Positions 42,274 to 51,161 are shown, numbered from the stretch's first letter. The stretch: DNA of 64,000 nt from an uncultured Alphaproteobacteria bacterium (GCA_902595855.1 CACJRY010000001.1:62001-126000); one strand, 5' to 3'. Numbers and translations are program-made. The notes: a model not told the origin generated them from the letters alone.

Positions 42274-43584
42274 TTATAAAGTTTTAGCGAACTGAGCAAG
42301 CAATTTAGAAGCTCCTTCATCCATTCTTTTCATGCCTTCCTCTATACTTATTTCCCCATTCAACATTTTAGGGTAATTCTCATATAGGACTTCACGAATT
42401 TGCGGCCAGTTTCCAGCTCTATATCCACCAGGAATAGTTGAACCAGTTAAACTTAGCTGTTCACCAACAGCTTTATGATAAGGAGAAGCTTCGTAGAAGC
42501 CAATCTCATTAGCTAGATCTGTTGCTGAGTACGTAACAGCAGCATAACCTGACATGTTATGATAGAACAATTGTTGTTCAGGAGATGTCATGAATTCAGC
42601 TAATTTCATTAGTGCAGCGTATTCTTCATCAGATTTACCTGATAAAATCCAGTTTGCAGCACCACCAATAAATGTTGGATATTCCTTACCTCCAGTAATT
42701 GAATCCCAATAAGGGATGTGATTAACAGTGAAGTTTGGAACAACACCTTTCATACCACTAAATGAGGCAGCAGATCCAAGCCAGAAAGCAGCTTCACCAG
42801 CAATAAATGGTGCTTGGTTATCTCCCCATGCACGGCCTTTATAATCGTACCATCCTTTATCTTTCCACTCTTTTACTTTAGTCCAGTGAGTAATAAATTC
42901 TGGAGTATCAGCAAATAAAGTAGTCGTTGGTACATCATCATAACCATTGTTACCATCAGTCATAAGTAGATTATGTCTTGAAAAGAAATTTTCAGTCCAA
43001 ATCCAAGGGCTGTGACTTTGTAATAATGGCGTATAACCAGCTTCTAGAATTTTAGGTGCAATTTGTTCAAATTCCTCATAAGTTTTTGGAACTTCAACTC
43101 CAGCAGCTTCGAGGATATCCATGTTGGCATACATCAAACAAGTTGAACTATTAAAAGGTATACCAATCATTTTTCCATCTGAGTCAGCATAGAAATTTCT
43201 AATACCAGGAATGTAGTCATCCTTATTAAAGTCTACACCATATTCAGCTGCCATGTCTTCAAATGGGTATACAACACCATTTTTAACTTGAGCTACCATT
43301 ATTGCAGCACCTGCATCATATACTTGAACCATGTGTGGATGTTCACCAGCTCTGTAAGCAGCAATAAATGCAGCTAGGATGTCCTCATAACTACCTTTAC
43401 TGGTTGGAATTAAAACTGACTCATCTTGACTCGCATTCCATCTGTCTGCAATTTCATTAATAATAGCTTCAAGTTTTCCTGTATGACCATGCCAATAATG
43501 AAGCTCTATAGGCTTTGCAATTGTTGGTAATGATAAAAAGGAAGCAGTTACTAAAGCTATAAAAAATTTAAATAAATTTTTCAT
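42274..43584 (-). CDS. ugpB: Glycerol-3-phosphate ABC binding protein UgpB
   Basis: 436 residues, about the length of E. coli UgpB (438). Signal peptide near residues 1-23 (FFIALVTASFLSLPTIA|KP). Mature start IELHYWHGHTGKLEAI, then VQVYDAGAAIMVA, IPFNSSTCLMYAN, FIGGAANWI and a late RAGNWPQIREVL agree closely with UgpB. It binds sn-glycerol-3-phosphate or glycerophosphodiesters in the periplasm. First gene of a B-A-E-E-C operon, with a ribosome site AGGAGG just upstream. Confidence 0.93.
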   Translation of the reverse strand: MKNLFKFFIALVTASFLSLPTIAKPIELHYWHGHTGKLEAIINEIADRWNASQDESVLIPTSKGSYEDILAAFIAAYRAGEHPHMVQVYDAGAAIMVAQVKNGVVYPFEDMAAEYGVDFNKDDYIPGIRNFYADSDGKMIGIPFNSSTCLMYANMDILEAAGVEVPKTYEEFEQIAPKILEAGYTPLLQSHSPWIWTENFFSRHNLLMTDGNNGYDDVPTTTLFADTPEFITHWTKVKEWKDKGWYDYKGRAWGDNQAPFIAGEAAFWLGSAASFSGMKGVVPNFTVNHIPYWDSITGGKEYPTFIGGAANWILSGKSDEEYAALMKLAEFMTSPEQQLFYHNMSGYAAVTYSATDLANEIGFYEASPYHKAVGEQLSLTGSTIPGGYRAGNWPQIREVLYENYPKMLNGEISIEEGMKRMDEGASKLLAQFAKTL

Positions 43585-43785
43585 TTATCCTCCTAAAAAA
43601 AAGATTTATAATTCTAAAAACATAATTTTTATAAATAAAAATATTACATTTTTATAATAAAATACTTAAACAAATATGATATCAAGTAAAGCGTTTTACC
43701 TAAATTTTTTAATTAAATTTTTTATAATTATTATAAAATTAATAAATATAAAAATTATAAAAAAAATAAAAAAAATAAAAAATAT
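43585..43785. promoter_or_regulatory. Divergent ugp/glpD control region with a LacI-type operator
   Basis: 201 bases, almost only A and T, between the divergent ugpB and glpD genes. Within it, 43686-43699 reads GTAAAGCGTTTTAC, a 14-base near palindrome (one mismatch) with the central CG typical of LacI-family operators. No LacI gene is adjacent. The T/A-rich runs hold both promoters. Confidence 0.5.
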
Positions 43786-44949
43786 ATGATGGAAACACAA
43801 AATATTAAATATGATATTTTTATAATAGGTGGTGGGATAAATGGCGCTGGAATCGCAAGAGATGCCAGTGGTAGAGGCTTAAAAGTCTATTTGGCAGAAA
43901 AGGGAAAGGTAGGTTCTGCAACATCTTCTTGGTCATCTAAGCTAATACATGGCGGTTTAAGATATTTAGAAAATTATGAGTTCAAACTTGTTGCTGAGTC
44001 TCTTAGAGAAAGAGAAGTAATTACTAAAATTGCTCCATCAATTACTAAGCCTTTGCCATTTGTCATTCCGCATACTAAAAAATTAAGATCAAAATTTTTA
44101 ATTAGACTCGGATTATTTTTATATGATAATCTTGGTGGTAAATCAAAAATACCTAAATCATCTAAAATTAATTTTAATAAAAAGTATCAAAATATATTAC
44201 AATCAAAGTTTTCAGATGGTTTCCAGTATTATGATGTCCAAGTTGATGACAAGAAATTAGTAGAAATGAATATAGATGATGCAAAAAAAATGGGCGCCAT
44301 TATTGCAGAAGATACAAAAGTAATAAATGCAAATAGAATAGACAATTATTGGGAAATAACTCTTAATAATAAAAATAAAATAAAATCAAAAATTTTAATA
44401 AATGCAGCAGGTCCGTGGATTAATGAAACCGTCAATAATGTCCTCAAAATTAATGCAAAAAAATCAATTAGGCTTGTAAGAGGAAGTCACATCATTACAA
44501 AAAAATTATATGAAGAGGAAGTAGCGTTTACTTTACAAAATGATGATAATAGAATTGTTTTTGTAATTCCGTATAAAGACGAGTACTCTCTCATTGGGAC
44601 AACGGAAGTTGATGTTAATTCACCAAATAACCCGTCAATTTCTGATGAAGAGAAAATTTATTTAATTAATACAATTAATAAACATTTTATTAGGCAAATT
44701 TCTCAAGAGGATATTGTTGATACGTACTCAGGTATACGTCCTTTGATTGAAGATTTTAAAGAAGCTTCAAAAGTAACAAGAGATTATGTTTTTGATTTAA
44801 ACTGTGAGAATAATAATTTACCTTTATTAAATATTTATGGTGGCAAACTTACCACCTACAGAAAGCTATCAGAAAAGGTAATGGAGGAATTATCTCCTTA
44901 TTTACCTGATACAAAAATAAAAAATTGGACGAGTTCTAAACCACTATAA
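43786..44949 (+). CDS. glpD: Glycerol-3-phosphate dehydrogenase GlpD, C-terminal domain missing
   Basis: 387 residues. FAD-binding FIIGGGINGAGIARDASGRGL near residue 12, then KLIHGGLRYLENYEFKLV, NAAGPWIN, VRGSHII, FVIPYKDEYSLIGTTEVD and GGKLTTYRKLSEKVM are typical of GlpD. The protein stops at the point where GlpD proteins continue into a C-terminal helical domain of about 110 residues (E. coli GlpD has 501). The domain is not found in other frames downstream, so it has been lost cleanly. The reaction is oxidation of glycerol-3-phosphate to dihydroxyacetone phosphate. It faces away from ugp and matches its substrate. Confidence 0.88.
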   Translation: MMETQNIKYDIFIIGGGINGAGIARDASGRGLKVYLAEKGKVGSATSSWSSKLIHGGLRYLENYEFKLVAESLREREVITKIAPSITKPLPFVIPHTKKLRSKFLIRLGLFLYDNLGGKSKIPKSSKINFNKKYQNILQSKFSDGFQYYDVQVDDKKLVEMNIDDAKKMGAIIAEDTKVINANRIDNYWEITLNNKNKIKSKILINAAGPWINETVNNVLKINAKKSIRLVRGSHIITKKLYEEEVAFTLQNDDNRIVFVIPYKDEYSLIGTTEVDVNSPNNPSISDEEKIYLINTINKHFIRQISQEDIVDTYSGIRPLIEDFKEASKVTRDYVFDLNCENNNLPLLNIYGGKLTTYRKLSEKVMEELSPYLPDTKIKNWTSSKPL

Positions 44950-44950
44950 A

Positions 44951-45006
44951 AAGCATTCCTCGTGCACGATCTTCTCATCTTGAAGAGCAGAGAAGTTTAC
45001 AAGAGG
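44951..45006 (+). ncRNA. Candidate structured leader RNA
   Basis: Just after the glpD stop, CATTCCTC near 44954 can pair with GAGGAATA near 45003, enclosing a hairpin whose stem is CTTCTC with GAGAAG. A long-range partner also exists: GAGCAGAG (about 44990) complements CTCTGCTC (about 45043), spanning a ribosome site. The overall shape is that of a riboswitch or attenuator leader, but it precedes only a nine-codon frame. I could not assign a known class. Confidence 0.4.
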
Positions 45007-45031
45007 AATACTTCTTATAGGAGGAAATAAT

Positions 45032-45061
45032 ATGAAACCCTCTGCTCAAAAATTAATATAA
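45032..45061 (+). other. Nine-codon frame with strong ribosome site
   Basis: TATAGGAGGAAATAATATG leads into ATG-AAA-CCC-TCT-GCT and stops after nine codons (MKPSAQKLI). AGGAGG is placed ideally for the ATG. It may be a leader peptide, or the head of a gene whose body has been deleted. No coding sequence follows before the terminator at 45105. Confidence 0.4.
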
Positions 45062-45089
45062 ATTAGTAGTATTTTATGGCTATATATAT

Positions 45090-45103
45090 CCAAAACGCTT
45101 TGG
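45090..45103. promoter_or_regulatory. Third LacI-type operator near the end of the agl operon
   Basis: CCAAAACGCTTTGG differs by one base from the perfect operators beside the LacI gene (CCAAAACGTTTTGG). It lies outside any gene, about 40 bases beyond the stop of aglK and 6 kb from the other two sites. It could be an auxiliary operator for looping, or control the short transcript through 44951-45061. Confidence 0.5.
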
Positions 45104-45104
45104 A

Positions 45105-45127
45105 AATGCCCCTTAATACGGGGCATT
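45105..45127. terminator. Terminator between glpD region and agl operon
   Basis: AATGCCCC (45105-45112) pairs perfectly with GGGGCATT (45120-45127) around a 7-base loop. It lies between converging transcription units and can act on the agl operon and on the forward transcript. Confidence 0.75.
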
Positions 45128-45144
45128 AAAAAATATCGATTCTG

Positions 45145-46224
45145 TTATTTGAAGGCTTGTTTTGAGCTATCAAATAGGTGACAGCGTGTAGCGTCAAATC
45201 CTACTTTTACTGTGTCACCAACTTTAATATTTGAGTCACCATCAGTTTCTACAACTAATGGTTCACCTTCTTTTTCAAGGTATAGGAAAGTTCCTGAACC
45301 TAGTTTTTCTACTACAAACACTTTGCTTTCCCAGCTTGCATCACCACTCTGGTTAACAGTTAAGTGTTCGGGTCTAATGCCTAATTCAACTGAGTCACCT
45401 TCGGAAGCTGAAGCAGACGTTTTTGGAATACTAATTTTAGAAGATCCCATTATATCAACCTCAGTCTTATCGCCACTTTTGCTTAAAATTTTAGTTGAGA
45501 TAAAATTCATTTTTGGTGAACCAATAAAACCACCTACAAATAAGTTATTGGGAGTGTTGTAGAGATCCATCGGTGAACCTTTTTGAGATACTATACCCTC
45601 ATCTAATACCACAATATCATTCGCAAGAGTCATTGCTTCAGTTTGATCGTGTGTAACATAAATCATGGTTGCATTTAGTTGATCATGTAATTTTGCTAGC
45701 TCAACACGCATCTGAACACGTAGTGCTGCATCTAAGTTCGATAACGGCTCATCAAATAAAAAAACTTTAGGTTTTCGAGTAATGGCTCTACCAATTGCAA
45801 CCCTCTGTCTTTGACCACCAGATAGTTGTTTTGGTTTTCTGTGAAGATAGTCTTCTATTTGAAGAATTCTTGCTGCCTCTTGAACTCTTTCATTAATTTC
45901 ATCTTTAGATCTTTTCTCTAACTTTAATCCAAATGCCATATTGTCAAAAACTGTCATATGCGGATATAATGCGTACGATTGGAAAACCATTGCTATATTT
46001 CTTTGTTTTGGTGGTAGGTCGTTAACAACCTGTCCATCAATTGAGATAGTTCCAGAATTTATATCTTCTAAACCTGCAATCATTCTGAGCATTGTTGATT
46101 TACCACATCCTGATGGTCCAACTAGAACTGTAAAAGATTGACTTTTAATATCAAGAGATACGTCCTTTATGACGTGTACATCTCCATAGTACTTATTAAC
46201 TGTATTTATATTAATATCTGCCAC
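45145..46224 (-). CDS. aglK: Alpha-glucoside ABC importer ATPase AglK-like
   Basis: 359 residues from a GTG start at 46224, preceded by AAAGGAGG at the right distance; a TTG at 46251 would put that site inside the gene. Walker A GPSGCGKSTMLRM, signature LSGGQRQRVAIGRAITRKP, Walker B VFLFDEPLSNLDA, switch His YVTHDQTEAM, and the C-terminal MalK-type regulatory domain are all seen. Last gene of an aglE-F-G-(GH4)-K order that matches Sinorhizobium. Could also power the amino-sugar permeases, which lack an ATPase gene. Confidence 0.9.
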   Translation of the reverse strand: MADININTVNKYYGDVHVIKDVSLDIKSQSFTVLVGPSGCGKSTMLRMIAGLEDINSGTISIDGQVVNDLPPKQRNIAMVFQSYALYPHMTVFDNMAFGLKLEKRSKDEINERVQEAARILQIEDYLHRKPKQLSGGQRQRVAIGRAITRKPKVFLFDEPLSNLDAALRVQMRVELAKLHDQLNATMIYVTHDQTEAMTLANDIVVLDEGIVSQKGSPMDLYNTPNNLFVGGFIGSPKMNFISTKILSKSGDKTEVDIMGSSKISIPKTSASASEGDSVELGIRPEHLTVNQSGDASWESKVFVVEKLGSGTFLYLEKEGEPLVVETDGDSNIKVGDTVKVGFDATRCHLFDSSKQAFK

Positions 46225-46296
46225 TTCATCCTCCTTTGAGCGATCTTTCAAGCGTTGATATTATTTTTTAGGGCAATAAGGTATTTTTTGCAAGTT

Positions 46297-47613
46297 CTAT
46301 TTTAAATATCCAAGATATTCATTTTGAAACTCAATAATTGTATCTAACAACTTTTCAGCTGACCTAGCATTATCCACAACTGGATCCGCTAACATAGCTA
46401 AATAAGCACTATGCTTTGATTTATTCAGAACGGCATCAGTTGTTAATTGTATTGTACCTGATTGATTATTTAGCAAAGTACCAAAAGAGGACGGATAATG
46501 ATCAAGCTTAAGACCTGTTACTCCTTTTTTATTTAATATTCCTGGCACTTCAACAACTATACCATTTGGCACTTGTGGAATAAAATTGTTGTTTGGAATA
46601 TTAACAGCAGACTCTTCAATATTAGCATCATTTAAAATAGCTTCTATAATTGGCACTATTCTTTCTTGATTTTTTGACTCTTTTGTATCAAAAAATTTAC
46701 TATAAGAATTTTCATCATCATAAAATGACAAACAACGTTTTTTATAATTGTCATAAAAATCCATAATACCCTCATGATCAGCAACACTATAAGCCCATTG
46801 CAAATATTCACCAAGATGACTATCTGTTGTGATCGGCAGATATCCATATTGTTTATATAATTCAAAAAACACACCTCTTTCTGCACCAGGTTCTGATGGG
46901 TGCCCTTCATGTTCGTTAATTAGCTTTGAATAATAATTATAAAATTTTTCTTTAATCATTGGATACCCATCTTTTCCAGTATCTTTATATTTTGCTTCTA
47001 AAAGAATACTAAAATGATTTAAACCTCCAGCCTTTATCTCAATGTTTGAAAATTCTGTTTCCATTAAAGTTGGCAATTGCCTCTCCATAGAAGCAATTTC
47101 ATGACACAGACCTGTAAATTTTAAATTTGGATGTTTTGTTGTAACTGCATGACAAATTCTTTGCATAGGATTCGAATAGTTAAATACGAATGCTTCAGGA
47201 CAAATTTTCATAATATCATCACAAATCTCAACAATCACTGGAGCTATTCTTAAAGAATGGAAAAGTCCTCCTGGACCTCCATTTTCACCATAAATTTGTT
47301 TAATTCCATATTGAAGTGGAAGTTTCCAATCTTGATCCCATAATTCAAATCTTTTTCCAATTTCAATTGAAATTATACAAAAGTTTGCATCTTTTAGCGC
47401 TTCTTCTCTGTTCGTAGTGGCAGTTATAGTGAAGTCTGCGTTAAGCTTATCTTTGTATTTATCAGCAATTTCTTTTGTTTTTGCAAGGGTCGCCGGATTA
47501 ATATCATGTAATACGATTGTTGAGCCATTTAATTGTTTAGATTTAAAAATATCACTTACTGTACCAAGTCCAAAGTTAGTACTGCCTGCACCTATTAAAA
47601 CAATTTTATTCAT
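46297..47613 (-). CDS. GH4 alpha-glycosidase (AglA position)
   Basis: 438 residues of glycoside hydrolase family 4: N-terminal NAD-binding VLIGAGSTNFGLG, then NYSNPMQRICHA, the metal-binding cysteine in TGLCHE and the metal-binding histidine in GGLNHFS. Family 4 enzymes use NAD+, a divalent metal and a redox elimination mechanism, and act on alpha-glucosides, alpha-galactosides, alpha-glucuronides or their 6-phosphates. It lies in the operon slot occupied by the GH13 enzyme AglA in Sinorhizobium meliloti. Because uptake is by ABC importer rather than PTS, an unphosphorylated substrate is likely. Confidence 0.9.
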   Translation of the reverse strand: MNKIVLIGAGSTNFGLGTVSDIFKSKQLNGSTIVLHDINPATLAKTKEIADKYKDKLNADFTITATTNREEALKDANFCIISIEIGKRFELWDQDWKLPLQYGIKQIYGENGGPGGLFHSLRIAPVIVEICDDIMKICPEAFVFNYSNPMQRICHAVTTKHPNLKFTGLCHEIASMERQLPTLMETEFSNIEIKAGGLNHFSILLEAKYKDTGKDGYPMIKEKFYNYYSKLINEHEGHPSEPGAERGVFFELYKQYGYLPITTDSHLGEYLQWAYSVADHEGIMDFYDNYKKRCLSFYDDENSYSKFFDTKESKNQERIVPIIEAILNDANIEESAVNIPNNNFIPQVPNGIVVEVPGILNKKGVTGLKLDHYPSSFGTLLNNQSGTIQLTTDAVLNKSKHSAYLAMLADPVVDNARSAEKLLDTIIEFQNEYLGYLK

Positions 47614-47616
47614 TCA

Positions 47617-48753
47617 TTATCCTTTCACTGAACCTGCAACTAAACCTCTGATGAAATATTTCTGTAAAGAGAAAAATATCAATAAAGGAATTGTCATAGA
47701 AATAAAAGCGCCAGTTGTTAAAATTTCCCAGTTTTCCCCTCTGGACCCTAAAAGCTCTCTTAGTTTTGCACTTAAAATAATTTCACTTGGCACCTGGTCA
47801 AGAAACACTAAACCAACTAGCAGATCATTCCAGACCCATAAAAATTGAAGAATAAAAATTGACGCAAAAGCAGGGATAGATAAAGGTAATATAATTCTTA
47901 AAAAAGTATCATAATGGGAAGCTCCATCAACTTTTGCAGCTTCAATCATTTCTTTTGGTAAGGATTTAAGAAAGTTTCGAAGTAGGAAGGTGGTTGAAGC
48001 TAAACCAAAGCCTGTGTGCGCCATCCATACCCCAGGATATGATTTAGCACCAACTCCCATAATAGACCCTATGTCATTATAAATGCTTAATAATGGAATT
48101 AATGACATCTGTAATGGAACAACGAGTGATGCTATAACAAGCGCAAGTAAAGTATCTCTGCCAAAGAAATTCATCCAAGTTAAAGCGTAAGCAAAAAAAG
48201 AACATATAACTAGAGGTATGATTGCAGATGGTATTGCAACTGCGAGGGTATTGATGAAAGCTTGTCCTAATCCTTCATTGAAAAGAACCTCTCTATAATT
48301 GTCTAATGTAAATTTAGGAGGGCTTAAAGACGTTACAAAAATCCTTTTTCCTTTTTTTTTGAATTCCTTTGAAGAAGTAAGAATATAATTTCCATTTTCA
48401 AACAATTGAATTTTTGTTCCATCTTTAAATACTCCTACTTGCTCAATATCAAATTCGTTAATATTTTTAGAGGTAACTCCATAACTTAAAATTTTTTTAT
48501 TTGAGTCATCTTCAAATATATTCCCTTTAATTAGAAATAGGTCATTTTCCTGAATCTGCTCTTTACTTCCTTCAGATCTGTAGATTTCATTAACTTGTGT
48601 TGTCTTTAACGAGGTCCACCATCCACTAATAGCTAGCAGATCTTTGTCTCTAAGAGAACTTATAAAAAGACCAAAAGTAGGGATGATCCATATGACAACA
48701 AAAAACAAAAGCAATAGTTGCGACAATAAAGAAGATAAAGTAAATTTTTTCAT
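47617..48753 (-). CDS. aglG: Alpha-glucoside ABC permease AglG-like
   Basis: 378 residues, longer than ordinary MalG because of a periplasmic insertion between the first and second helices (about residues 38-135, including GDGTKIQLF-like beta segments), a known AglG feature. EAA loop EMIEAAKVDGASHYDTFLRIILPL near residue 268. Ends in FIRGLVAGSVKG. Its start overlaps aglF by one base. It forms the inner-membrane core with AglF. Only one MalG-type copy is present here, unlike the other two sugar operons. Confidence 0.9.
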   Translation of the reverse strand: MKKFTLSSLLSQLLLLFFVVIWIIPTFGLFISSLRDKDLLAISGWWTSLKTTQVNEIYRSEGSKEQIQENDLFLIKGNIFEDDSNKKILSYGVTSKNINEFDIEQVGVFKDGTKIQLFENGNYILTSSKEFKKKGKRIFVTSLSPPKFTLDNYREVLFNEGLGQAFINTLAVAIPSAIIPLVICSFFAYALTWMNFFGRDTLLALVIASLVVPLQMSLIPLLSIYNDIGSIMGVGAKSYPGVWMAHTGFGLASTTFLLRNFLKSLPKEMIEAAKVDGASHYDTFLRIILPLSIPAFASIFILQFLWVWNDLLVGLVFLDQVPSEIILSAKLRELLGSRGENWEILTTGAFISMTIPLLIFFSLQKYFIRGLVAGSVKG

Positions 48754-49736
48754 TAAATTTTTTGCTCTTGTTTGTGTTTGTAAATATTTAAAGCCATTAT
48801 TGGTATTACTCCTATCATTATGAATAAGGCTAAAACACTTCCTCTGCCCGAGTCTCCGCCACCTCTAAACATCCAATCAAACATTAAGTTAGCTAGAACT
48901 TCTGTTTGCCATTGGCCATTAGTCATGGCCAGAACAATGTCGAATATTTTTAATACTACAATAGTTATGATAGTCCAAATTACTAAAATTGTTGGACCTA
49001 GATAGGGCACAATAATTGATGTAAATGTTTTGAATTCACTCGCTCCATCAATTTTTGCAGCTTCTAGAGTTTCCTTAGGAATTCCTCTCAAAGCAGCACT
49101 AAAAATGACCAAAGCAAGACCTGTTTGTATCCAAATCATTATGGCCATTAAAAAAAGATTATTCCATATAGGTATAGTTATCCATGCTTGAGGTTCATAG
49201 CCAAATGAAACTACTATTGCATTAAGCAGGCCAATTTGTTCATCACCAGGACCTCGGTAATCATATATAAACTTCCAAATGACACCTGCGCCGACAAATG
49301 AAATAGCCATTGGCATAAAAATAATAGATTTTGCAATAGTTCCCCACCAAATTCTATCTGCAAGATTTGCAATTATCAATCCAAATGCAGTGCTTAAAGT
49401 AGGCACGACAATTAACCATCCTAGATTGTTTAATAATCCTCTTCTTAATTCTGGGTCTTTAAAAGCCCATAAATAATTATTTATTCCAACAAAATCTCTC
49501 CCATATTTATCATAGAAACTTAGTCTAAAAGTTTCCAATACAGGATATATAATAAAAATTACAAATACTATTAGTGCTGGAGCTACAAAAATAAATGCTC
49601 TTAAGTTAAGATTATGAGATTTAATTTTTCCTTTTTTTGTATCTATTTTATCTAAAAAAAAATTAGAAAAATGAAAATAACATAGAAAAAATAATATACC
49701 CAAGCATACATATAATAATGGAGATATATCTAGCAC
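48753..49736 (-). CDS. aglF: Alpha-glucoside ABC permease AglF-like
   Basis: 327 residues from a GTG start at 49736. Eight hydrophobic segments: two N-terminal ones (YVCLGILFFLCYFHF and the ARA-like AFIFVAPALIVFVIFIIYP) plus six of the permease core. EAA loop ETLEAAKIDGASEFKTFTSIIVPYL near residue 230. The ending KHKQEQKI and the SFYDKYGRDFVGINNY segment are typical of AglF. Located between the binding protein and aglG. Confidence 0.9.
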   Translation of the reverse strand: MLDISPLLYVCLGILFFLCYFHFSNFFLDKIDTKKGKIKSHNLNLRAFIFVAPALIVFVIFIIYPVLETFRLSFYDKYGRDFVGINNYLWAFKDPELRRGLLNNLGWLIVVPTLSTAFGLIIANLADRIWWGTIAKSIIFMPMAISFVGAGVIWKFIYDYRGPGDEQIGLLNAIVVSFGYEPQAWITIPIWNNLFLMAIMIWIQTGLALVIFSAALRGIPKETLEAAKIDGASEFKTFTSIIVPYLGPTILVIWTIITIVVLKIFDIVLAMTNGQWQTEVLANLMFDWMFRGGGDSGRGSVLALFIMIGVIPIMALNIYKHKQEQKI

Positions 49737-49758
49737 TATGTATTTTTATTGGAAATAT

Positions 49759-49789
49759 TTCAGGCGAACAAGAAATTTGTTCGCCTGAA
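49759..49789 (-). terminator. Hairpin between aglE and aglF
   Basis: A perfect 12-base stem (TTCAGGCGAACA at 49759-49770, TGTTCGCCTGAA at 49778-49789) and 7-base loop directly after the binding-protein stop. On the reverse strand AAATATTT follows. It should make part of the transcripts stop after aglE, giving more binding protein than permease. Confidence 0.75.
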
Positions 49790-49798
49790 TTGGAGGTA

Positions 49799-51112
49799 TT
49801 ATTTTATAGCATCCCAGCTTGCTTGTATTGCATCAGCAACATCTTTAGCAGATTTTCCATTGGTATAGTCAACCATGCCAGTCCAGAAACTACCAGCACC
49901 TATCGCACCCGGCATAAGATCTGAACCATCAAATCTAAATGTTGTTGCATTAGTAAGTACTTCACCTAACTTTCTAAAAGTGTCACTTGAATACTTACTT
50001 AAATCAGCATTTTTATTTGGAGTTAAGAAACCACCTTTTGCCATCCACCACTCATTTGGTTCAGGATGAAGTAAAAATTTAAGGAATTCCATAGTAGCTT
50101 CATTATCATTTGTTGCTGCAAATAATGTTCCACCACCAAGAACTGGCTTACCTAAATCCTTTGTAGAATAAGCTGGGAAATAGAAGAAATCATAATCTAC
50201 ACCAGCTTCAACTCCTTCAGGGAAGAAAGCAGGGATAAAGCTTGCCTGACGATGCATCATACATTCAGCAGGTGAAGTAAATAGACCGTTTGGTGCATCT
50301 CTAAAATCAGTAGTTGCTACTGCTTTAGAACCACCATTCACATATTTGTCATTTAAAGCAAATGATCCAAAGAAATCCATCGCTTCTAAGACTCTTGGGT
50401 CATTAAAAGGCATTTCATTTGAAACCCACATGTCATACACTGAAGGTTCATGTGTTCTTAGCATGATATCTTCCATCCAGTCTGTAGCAGGCCAACCAGT
50501 AGCATCTCCAGAACCAAGACCAATACACCAAGGTGTATTCCCATCATTAGCCATTTGTTCGGTTAGGGCAATAAGTTCTTCCATAGTTCCAGGAACCTCA
50601 TAACCATTGTCTTCAAAGTTGTCTGGTGAATACCAAACTAAACTTTTTACATTAACTTTGTAAAAAATAGCATAAAATTGATCGTTACCATTTTCATCAG
50701 CATAAGTTGCAAGATCAACCCAAGATTGTCCAGCAGCGTAATTATCAAGAACGGCTTGTTTAACATCAGCACTTAAAGGTGTTAAGCCACCTATTGCTGC
50801 CATGTTAGCTGCTAAACCTGGTTGAGGGAAAATAGCGATATCCGCAGGACTTCCTGCCTTTATATCAATCACTATTTGTTGCTCAAAACTATCAGATCCT
50901 CCATATTCTACTTCAGCACCTGTTGCTTTTTCAAAAATTGAAGCAATTTCTCTCATATATCCATCTTCAGGAGCTAGCCAAGGACCAGAAATAACAACTT
51001 TCTGACCACTCAAATCAGGACCTGAATATTTATGACCATCCGCGAATGCAGTTGAATTGAATAATACAAAAGAAACTAATGAAACAAAAAAGTATTTAAC
51101 AAAATTTTTCAT
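49799..51112 (-). CDS. aglE: Alpha-glucoside ABC binding protein AglE-like
   Basis: 437 residues from ATG 51112 with GGGAGA upstream; extension to 51184 would run through the operators and is rejected. Signal peptide KNFVKYFFVSLVSFVLFNSTAFA|DG (about 24 residues). Mature protein has KVVISGPWLAPEDGYMREIASIFEKATGAEVEYGGSDSFEQQ and a C-terminal NGKSAKDVADAIQASWDAIK; both are typical of AglE, whose family length is about 455. Periplasmic; presumably binds trehalose, sucrose, maltose or another alpha-glucoside. Confidence 0.9.
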   Translation of the reverse strand: MKNFVKYFFVSLVSFVLFNSTAFADGHKYSGPDLSGQKVVISGPWLAPEDGYMREIASIFEKATGAEVEYGGSDSFEQQIVIDIKAGSPADIAIFPQPGLAANMAAIGGLTPLSADVKQAVLDNYAAGQSWVDLATYADENGNDQFYAIFYKVNVKSLVWYSPDNFEDNGYEVPGTMEELIALTEQMANDGNTPWCIGLGSGDATGWPATDWMEDIMLRTHEPSVYDMWVSNEMPFNDPRVLEAMDFFGSFALNDKYVNGGSKAVATTDFRDAPNGLFTSPAECMMHRQASFIPAFFPEGVEAGVDYDFFYFPAYSTKDLGKPVLGGGTLFAATNDNEATMEFLKFLLHPEPNEWWMAKGGFLTPNKNADLSKYSSDTFRKLGEVLTNATTFRFDGSDLMPGAIGAGSFWTGMVDYTNGKSAKDVADAIQASWDAIK

Positions 51113-51136
51113 AAATTTCTCCCAATTAAATATTGT

Positions 51137-51156
51137 TTTCCAAAACGTTTTGGAAA
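51137..51156. promoter_or_regulatory. LacI-family operator 1
   Basis: A perfect 20-base palindrome around central CG, core CCAAAACGTTTTGG (51140-51153), 25 bases before the aglE start. A second perfect site lies 24 bases away, centre to centre. It is placed to block both the agl promoter and the divergent regulator gene. Confidence 0.85.
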
Positions 51157-51161
51157 TTAAA

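Noticed and set aside
45212-45562. Forward open frame of 116 codons inside aglK
   Set aside because: Shadow of the ATPase regulatory domain; Ser/Pro-rich product typical of antisense frames.
47417-47848. Forward open frame of 143 codons spanning the GH4/aglG junction
   Set aside because: Antisense to two well supported genes; no ribosome site.
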